DNA of 64,000 bases from Cymodocea nodosa (taxonomy: Eukaryota > Streptophyta > Magnoliopsida > Alismatales > Cymodoceaceae): contig CM072343.1 in NCBI GenBank assembly GCA_036874045.1, positions 15,148,001-15,212,000 of the forward strand, written 5' to 3'. Shown here in pieces: positions 58,860-64,000 of this stretch (its first letter is position 1; each line of letters starts with the position of its first letter). A program made the position numbers and the translations under genes. The notes beneath the pieces are model-generated. The model had not been told where the DNA came from and ran no database searches. It saw nothing but the letters and a program-made list of their open reading frames with translations.

Positions 58860-61048
58860 AATTAAAACTCGAGTAGTCCTCTACTCTGACTTCTTCTATA
58901 ATTCCAAAGGAGCTTTTTGGTGTTTTTAGAATAGGTTTAAGTCTTTGTCCATTTACTTTAAATATATTCTGATTTTTAGGATTTTAAATTTTAATAGCTC
59001 CATAAGGATAAACATTTCAAACTATGTAAGGTCTTGCCCATCTAGATCTTAATTTTTCCTAGATGGTTATGGAGTCTAGCCAGATAAAGATATACTTCTT
59101 GTCCTATTTCAAAGTTTTTAGGAATAATTTTTCTATCATGCCAAAATTTAATTTTCTCTTTTTCTCTTACAGTCTTTGAATAAGCTTCATTTCTAAATTC
59201 TTCTAATTCAATTAGTTGCATTTTCCTATTTTCAGCAGCTTGATTTAAATTAGTGTTCAGAGTTTTTAATGCCTAATAAGCTTTATGTTCTATTTCAGCA
59301 GGTAAATGACAACTTTTTCCATATACTAGCCTAAAAGGTGACATATCTAAGCTCGTTTTATAAGCAGTTCTATAAGCCCAAAGTGCATCAATCAATCTAT
59401 TAGCCCAATCTGTTCTAGTAGGATTTACTACTTTTTCTAAGATTAATTTAATTTGTTTGTTTGCACTTTCTACTTGTCCACTTGTTTGCAGATGATATGA
59501 TGTTGCAATTTTGTGGTTTATTCCATATTTCTTCATTAAGGCTTCAAAACTTCTATTACAGAAATGAGTTCCTCTATCACTGATAATAGCTTTAGGTATT
59601 CCAAATCTGGCAAATATATTTGTTCTTATAAATTGTATTACCACTTTGTTATCTTTAGTTTTTGTAGGAATAGCTTCTATCCATTTAGATACATAATCCA
59701 CCCCCAACAGTATGTAATTAAATTGATTAGACATAGGAAATGGATCGACAAAATCTATTCCCCACACATCAAAGATTTCAACCTCAACAATAGGATTAAG
59801 AGTCATCATATTCCTTTTTCATATTCTTCCTATTTGTTGGCATCTTAAATAACTTAAGCAATATTTATGAGCATCTTTGAATAGTGTTGGCCAATAAAAC
59901 CCACATTGTAGAATTTTTGCAGCAGTTTTCCCTAAACCAAAATGTCCTCCACAAGCTTGGTCATGACAGAAAGACAATATGCTCGAATATTCAGTTTCTG
60001 GAACACACCTCCTTAAAACCAGATCAAAACATTTCTTAAATAAGTAAGGGTCTTCCCAATAGTAATATTTTACTCTTGAGAAAAACAATTTCTTATCCTG
60101 TCTATTCCAATCCTTAGGTGTTAAACCAGTAACTAAGTAATTAATTATGTCTGCATACCAAGGCATTGTGTTGATGGTCATTAATTGTTCATCAGGAAAA
60201 TTATCCTTAATTTCAATATTTGATTTTTCTATTTGTAATCTTGATAAATGATCTGCTACTACATTCTCACAACCTTTTTTATCTTTAATTTCTAGATCGA
60301 ATTCTTGCAATAATAATATCCATCGGATCAATCTAGGTTTAGTTTCTTTTTTCTTTATTAGATGTTTTAGAGCTGAATGATCCGTGTATACTATTACTCT
60401 AGCTCCAATCAAATATGATCTAAACTTTTCTAAAGCAAACACAACAGCTAATAATTCCTTTTCAGTAGTTGTGTAATTAACTTGAGCATCATTTAAGGTT
60501 TTGCTTGCATAATGAATCACTCTAGGAGATTTTTCTATTTTCTGTCCTAACACTGCTCCTACAGCAAAATCAGAAGCATCGCACATTAATTCAAATGAAT
60601 GGTTCCAATTAGGTGCTTGAATTATAGGAGTTGAAATTAAGCTAGTCTTAAGTCTAAAAAATGCTTCCTTGCAATTTTTATCAAAGTTAAATGGAACATC
60701 TTTTAATAGATTAGTTAAAGGTCTAGGTATCTTGCTAAAGTCTTTAATAAATCTTCTATAAAAACCAGCATGTCCTAGAAATGATCTAATATCTTTTACT
60801 GGTTTAGGTTCTGGTAGATTAGAAATTACTTCTATTTTAGCTTTATCTACTTCCAACCCTTTTTTAGAAACAACATGCCCTAAGACTATTCCTTGTTTAA
60901 CCATGAAGTGACATTTTTCCCAATTTAAAACCAGATTTTTTTCCACACAGCGTTTTAATATTTGGTCTAAATTGCTTAAACACACTTCATATGAGTTGTC
61001 ATATACAGTAAAATCATTCATAAATATTTCTAAAAATTCATTAATCAT
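58860..61048 (-). pseudogene. pol: pol: RT C-part, RNase H and integrase
   Basis: The 409-codon frame (61048-59819) starts in RT with FMNDFTVY, where the second D-D position should be Asp-Asp; the first is Asn. It continues through RT thumb ([18 protein letters not shown]), RNase H ([47 protein letters not shown]) with its acidic residues kept, and the integrase zinc-binding HHCC. The next frame (59809-59273, 178 codons) is the integrase core with [16 protein letters not shown] and SGQVES, an intact D,D-35-E spacing. The C-terminal domain (QAAENRKMQLIELEEFRNEA; KFWHDRKI; NIFKVNGQRLKP) reaches about 58860 with stops. Confidence 0.9.
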
Positions 61049-61063
61049 TCTAGTAAATATGCC

Positions 61064-61540
61064 CTACACACACCTTTGAAAGGTAGTTGGTGCATTACAT
61101 AATCCGAATGACATTCTTTTAAAAGCATAAGTTCTATTAGGACAGGTGAAAGTTGTTTTCTCTTGATCCTCTAATGCTACTGGAATTTGATTATACCCTG
61201 AATACCCGTCTAGGAAATAAAAATATTCTTGCCCTGCTAATCTTTCCAGCATTTGATCTATAAAAGGTAAGGAAAAATGATCTTTCCTAGTCACAGCATT
61301 CAACTTTCTATAGTCTATACATACTCTCCAACCTGATTGAATTCTAGTAGGTATCAAGTCTTGACTTTCATTCCTAATAACTGTTAATCCTGATTTCTTG
61401 GGAACTACATGGATTGGACTAACCCACGAGCTATCAGAAATCGGATATATTATATCATTATCTAACCATTTAACTATTTCCTTCCTGACTACTTCCTTAA
61501 GGTTTGGATTTAATCTCCTCTCAGGAATTCTAACAGGTTA
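61064..61540 (-). pseudogene. pol: pol: reverse transcriptase N-part
   Basis: The open part 61357-61064 covers RT blocks 2-4: SGWRVCIDYRKLNAVTRKDH, FSLPFIDQMLERLAGQEYFY, FLDGYSGYNQIPV, TFTCPNRTYAFKRMSFGLCN, APTTFQRC. Upstream remains (SWVSPIHVVPKKSGLTVIRN) join to the protease frame across a TAA at 61537-61539. A TAG at about 61062 separates it from the following frame. Confidence 0.9.
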
Positions 61541-62974
61541 AGCATTCTCTTCTAAATATATGTGGTGACAACATAAAGTTGAACTTAACCCTTTTATATC
61601 AGTCATAGTCCATCCTATTGCTTCTTTATAACTTTTTACTACATCTTTTAATTTAGCTATTTGATCCTCTTTCAAATCTGAAGCAATAATGATTGGACAG
61701 GTCTGTTTATCTTCCAAAAATATATAGGTTAATTCAGGAGGTAAAGGTTTTAATTCTAAATACTGCCCATCAGAAGCTAGAGCTCCTAATTGAACATCAT
61801 CATTTTTTAAATTAATTTCTTCCTGATCTCCTTCTATATTTATGCTTTCACTTTCTTCTAAAGTTTCAGAATTGATTTGCCTATTTAATTCTTCTTGAAT
61901 CACATCATCTAACATATCTCCTTCATCCTCTAAAAAGTCTATGGTATGTAAGGACATTTCTAACTCCTCAAACATTTTTGGTTTGAAAATATTTAATTGA
62001 GTATCCTCATTACCATATGCTAACTTCATTACTCCAGTTTTACAATTTATAACAGCCCTTGATGTTGCTAAAAATGGCCTTCTCAAAATTAAAGATGTAT
62101 CACTATTTTTATGCTTAATTTGTTGGGAATCCAAAATTACAATATCAATAGGATATATAAAATTCTTGATTTTAATTAAGACATCCTCTATTTTTCCTCT
62201 AGGGTATCTTATACTTCTATCAGCTAATTGAATAACCGTACTAGTAGGAGTTAAGACTTCTAATCCTAAGGATGTAAATATATCACTTGGCATAACATTT
62301 ATACCTGCACCTAAATCTATTAAGGTTCTTTCTAGAATGATATTTCCTATGGTGCATGATATAACAAGGATTCCAAGATCAGATAACTTTTTAGGAATTT
62401 GTGGCAGAAATAGGTAACTACTTTGCTCAGCTAAAAAGACATTTCTAAGAACTTTTCGCTCTCTTTTCTTAGTACACCAATCCTTTAGAAATTTAGCACA
62501 AGGTGGCATATTCTGCAATAGATCTAACAAAGGAATGTTAACTTGTACTTTTTCAAAAATTTCTCTGATTTTTTCTTGTTTTTCAGGAATTGTTTGTTGT
62601 AATCTTTTAGGATAGGGTGTTAAAGATTTTGATTTCAAAGATTCTTTTTCTTTCAGTTGATTTGTTTGATTATTTTTAGCTTCAATTGCAGATTCAGATT
62701 GTTCTTCAGTGATTTCTAGATTTTCAGCTATTACATTTTCATTATCATTTTGATTTTTACTCTTGTCTGCCTTCATATCATTTTCATTTTGAGTTCTTGG
62801 TGGTATATCAGTTCCAGATCTTAATGTTACACATACATCTTCCAGATTTTCGTTACTTTCATGATGTTTTTGTATATCATTTTCGTGATTATGATCTTTA
62901 ATTGTTTTTAGCTTTAAAGTGCATTCTTTAAATTCTCTTACATTAGTGTTTTCTATTTGTTGTATATTTTGCAA
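61538..62974 (-). CDS. pol: Aspartic protease region and flanking linker (478 codons)
   Basis: The longest open frame of the element. The N-terminal ~150 residues are Glu/Asn/Lys-rich linker. Residues about 200-300 form the retropepsin-like domain: TLIDLGAGINVMPSDIF carries the catalytic Asp in the Athila-type DLGAS context, LADRSIRYPRGKIEDVLIKI and IDIVILD follow, then RRPFLATSRAVINC, where LGRPFLAT is usual. The C-terminal part (YIFLEDKQTCPIIIASDLKE, IGWTMTDIKGLSSTLCCHHI) is the bridge into RT. It processes the polyprotein in active relatives. Here the frame is open, but RT next to it is broken. Confidence 0.85.
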   Translation of the reverse strand: MQNIQQIENTNVREFKECTLKLKTIKDHNHENDIQKHHESNENLEDVCVTLRSGTDIPPRTQNENDMKADKSKNQNDNENVIAENLEITEEQSESAIEAKNNQTNQLKEKESLKSKSLTPYPKRLQQTIPEKQEKIREIFEKVQVNIPLLDLLQNMPPCAKFLKDWCTKKRERKVLRNVFLAEQSSYLFLPQIPKKLSDLGILVISCTIGNIILERTLIDLGAGINVMPSDIFTSLGLEVLTPTSTVIQLADRSIRYPRGKIEDVLIKIKNFIYPIDIVILDSQQIKHKNSDTSLILRRPFLATSRAVINCKTGVMKLAYGNEDTQLNIFKPKMFEELEMSLHTIDFLEDEGDMLDDVIQEELNRQINSETLEESESINIEGDQEEINLKNDDVQLGALASDGQYLELKPLPPELTYIFLEDKQTCPIIIASDLKEDQIAKLKDVVKSYKEAIGWTMTDIKGLSSTLCCHHIYLEENA

Positions 62975-63142
62975 GTTGTGTAGGTTTATAACATTATAAT
63001 TTTCATTGTCCTATTGTAAAACTTGTATTTTCATTGCATTTTTGTCTAATGCTTTTAATTTTGTTTCCAGATCATCTAATTTCATTGCATTTAATTTTTG
63101 ATCAATTTTCTTTATGGCTTTTTCAGTTTCGTAAATTATATC

Positions 63143-63583
63143 CTATTTAGGTTCTGAATATTCCTCCTTATAATTTAATTGGTTGACTTCTTGTTGTTGA
63201 CACACAAAGTATTCCAGTTTGTCTAGATTTTGCTCTATACTATGCTCTAGTCTGTCATAGCTATCCCAAACTTCAGTGTCTCTCATCATATTACACATTC
63301 TATACTGACCATCAGTTGGGTAAACTATAGGATTCTCATACTCGGCTCTATTATATTGAGGATAATTCATTTGTTGTTCATGGGATCTATCAATCTGTAA
63401 ATGTTTCAATTTCAAACAATCAGAAATGTCGTGTCCTTTAGAATTGCAGAATTCACATATGCTAATTAAAGGTTTCAGAAATCTTTGAGCATAAGCATAT
63501 GCCATATCCTCAATTACAGAAGAAAACACACAACTCTGACTATTAAAATGAAACAACTCTAACAGTTGCTTATATCTATTCAA
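63143..63583 (-). CDS. gag: gag-end zinc-knuckle ORF (146 codons), without capsid domain
   Basis: Contains CEFCNSKGHDISDC (residues about 43-56), a CX2CX4HX4C zinc knuckle as in retrotransposon nucleocapsid. The rest is charged, with possible coiled coil (RLEHSIEQNLDKLEYFVCQQ). The ORF begins only 86 bases after the primer binding site, leaving no room for the capsid domain usual there. The frame continues downstream with stops (DDLETKLKALDKNA) to the protease ORF. Confidence 0.75.
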   Translation of the reverse strand: MNRYKQLLELFHFNSQSCVFSSVIEDMAYAYAQRFLKPLISICEFCNSKGHDISDCLKLKHLQIDRSHEQQMNYPQYNRAEYENPIVYPTDGQYRMCNMMRDTEVWDSYDRLEHSIEQNLDKLEYFVCQQQEVNQLNYKEEYSEPK

Positions 63584-63669
63584 TTCAATTCAATTCAGTT
63601 CAATTCAATTCAATTCAATTCAATTCAATTTAATTTGATCCAGTTCAATTCAATTCAGTTCAATTCAAT
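63575..63669. repeat. (CAATT)n pentanucleotide repeat in the leader
   Basis: About 18 units of CAATT, with CAGTT and TAATT variants, fill the gap between primer site and the first ORF. The frame at 63566-63754 on plus is an artefact of this repeat. Confidence 0.95.
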
Positions 63670-63687
63670 TCCCCGGCAACGGCGCCA
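63670..63687 (-). promoter_or_regulatory. Primer binding site complementary to tRNA-Asp
   Basis: Minus-strand TGGCGCCGTTGCCGGGGA is complementary to the 3' end of plant tRNA-Asp including CCA. It lies 13 bases inside the 5' LTR end. This primer is known from Athila-lineage elements. Confidence 0.9.
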
Positions 63688-63700
63688 TAAAACTTGTTCG

Positions 63701-64000
63701 TGTTTTCCTAGCACTACACTAGAAAAACTTGGATTTGTTACTTCTATTTTTTAACTTAGTTAATTTATCTTTATGCCTATTCTTTCTTTTAGAAGTAAAC
63801 AAACAACCTTTAATACAATTTAGATATTCATTCCAATTTGTACTTTAACTGCAAGTGCACAGTGTCTATTGTATCAGTGTGCAAGTATAGGTCGATCCCA
63901 CAGGTAACTGCTGACTAATTTAAGAAATGTTTGATTATGAACAATTCAAATTTATATTCAATAAGCACTCCGTTGAGTTAACTGTAACTCAACAGACTAA
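63701..64000 (-). repeat. 5' LTR of the right Athila-like copy (partial)
   Basis: Reads TGTTTTCCTAGCACTACACT from 63701 on plus, like the 3' LTR from 48656. The rest lies beyond the window. A palindromic unit at 63969-63995 is complete here but half deleted at the matching place of the 3' LTR. Confidence 0.9.

Larger units (their letters stand above)
48656..64000 (-). mobile_element. Athila-like Ty3/gypsy retrotransposon, right copy, nearly complete
   Basis: Minus-strand order: 5' LTR (from 63701 outward, cut by the window end), tRNA-Asp primer site (63670-63687), zinc-knuckle ORF, protease, RT, RNase H, integrase, ORF3, small ORF, gag capsid ORF, F-box ORF, polypurine tract, 3' LTR (48656-50489). 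The internal part is 13.2 kb. Over ~300 shared bases the two LTRs differ at roughly a dozen sites plus small indels by eye, so insertion is not very recent. Stops, frameshifts and an RT active-site change show it is inactive. It sits inside copia relic B. Confidence 0.9.

Noticed and set aside
63566-63754. Plus frame of 62 codons (repeating I-Q-F-N-S)
   Set aside because: Artefact of the CAATT pentanucleotide repeat and antisense to the element.

Overview
The window is AT-rich nuclear DNA from a flowering plant. The evidence is plant-type LTR retrotransposons (Athila-like Ty3/gypsy, Ty1/copia), a PIF/Harbinger transposase relic, a LINE fragment, and a complete intron-rich gene for the ER translocon-associated protein TRAP-alpha. 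The species cannot be told from the sequence. Only two host genes are supported: TRAP-alpha (25127-39896, minus, 8 exons, 258 aa) and a small 83-codon plant gene (20892-21143, plus). Almost everything else is mobile DNA or its debris.

Layout. 1-11871: 3' part of an Athila-like element on the plus strand (env-position ORF3, gag, F-box ORF, polypurine tract, 3' LTR), interrupted by an antisense solo LTR of the same family with a 5-bp target duplication. 11872-14955: two older truncated LTRs of the family. 14960-18300: copia relic (minus), split by another LTR relic. 18667-20670: a 966-bp tandem duplication ending in TTC microsatellites. 20800-21480: the small gene. 21480-25100: no gene seen. 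25127-39896: TRAP-alpha, whose intron 3 (4.2 kb) holds a LINE scrap and whose intron 1 (8.5 kb) holds a broken gypsy element on the opposite strand. 40100-47000: AT-rich intergenic DNA with a PIF/Harbinger relic and a minisatellite. 47005-48655: copia relic (plus), cut by the right-hand Athila-like element. 48656-64000: that element (minus), complete except for the outer part of its 5' LTR.

The most unusual object is the Athila-like family itself. In minus-strand order the right copy reads 5' LTR, tRNA-Asp primer site, zinc-knuckle gag remnant, protease, RT, RNase H, integrase, ORF3, gag capsid domain, F-box ORF, polypurine tract, 3' LTR. The gag capsid domain therefore sits downstream of the env-position ORF instead of beside the primer site, and it is followed by a gene encoding an F-box protein. 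The left copy shows the same ORF3, gag, F-box order on the other strand, so this is a family trait and not an accident of one copy. Palindromic GTTGAGTTA / TAACTCAAC modules lie between the reading frames and in the LTRs. Both copies look inactive now: they carry in-frame stops and frameshifts, and the right copy has an Asp-to-Asn change in the RT active site. The F-box frame is nevertheless among the longest still open in the left copy.
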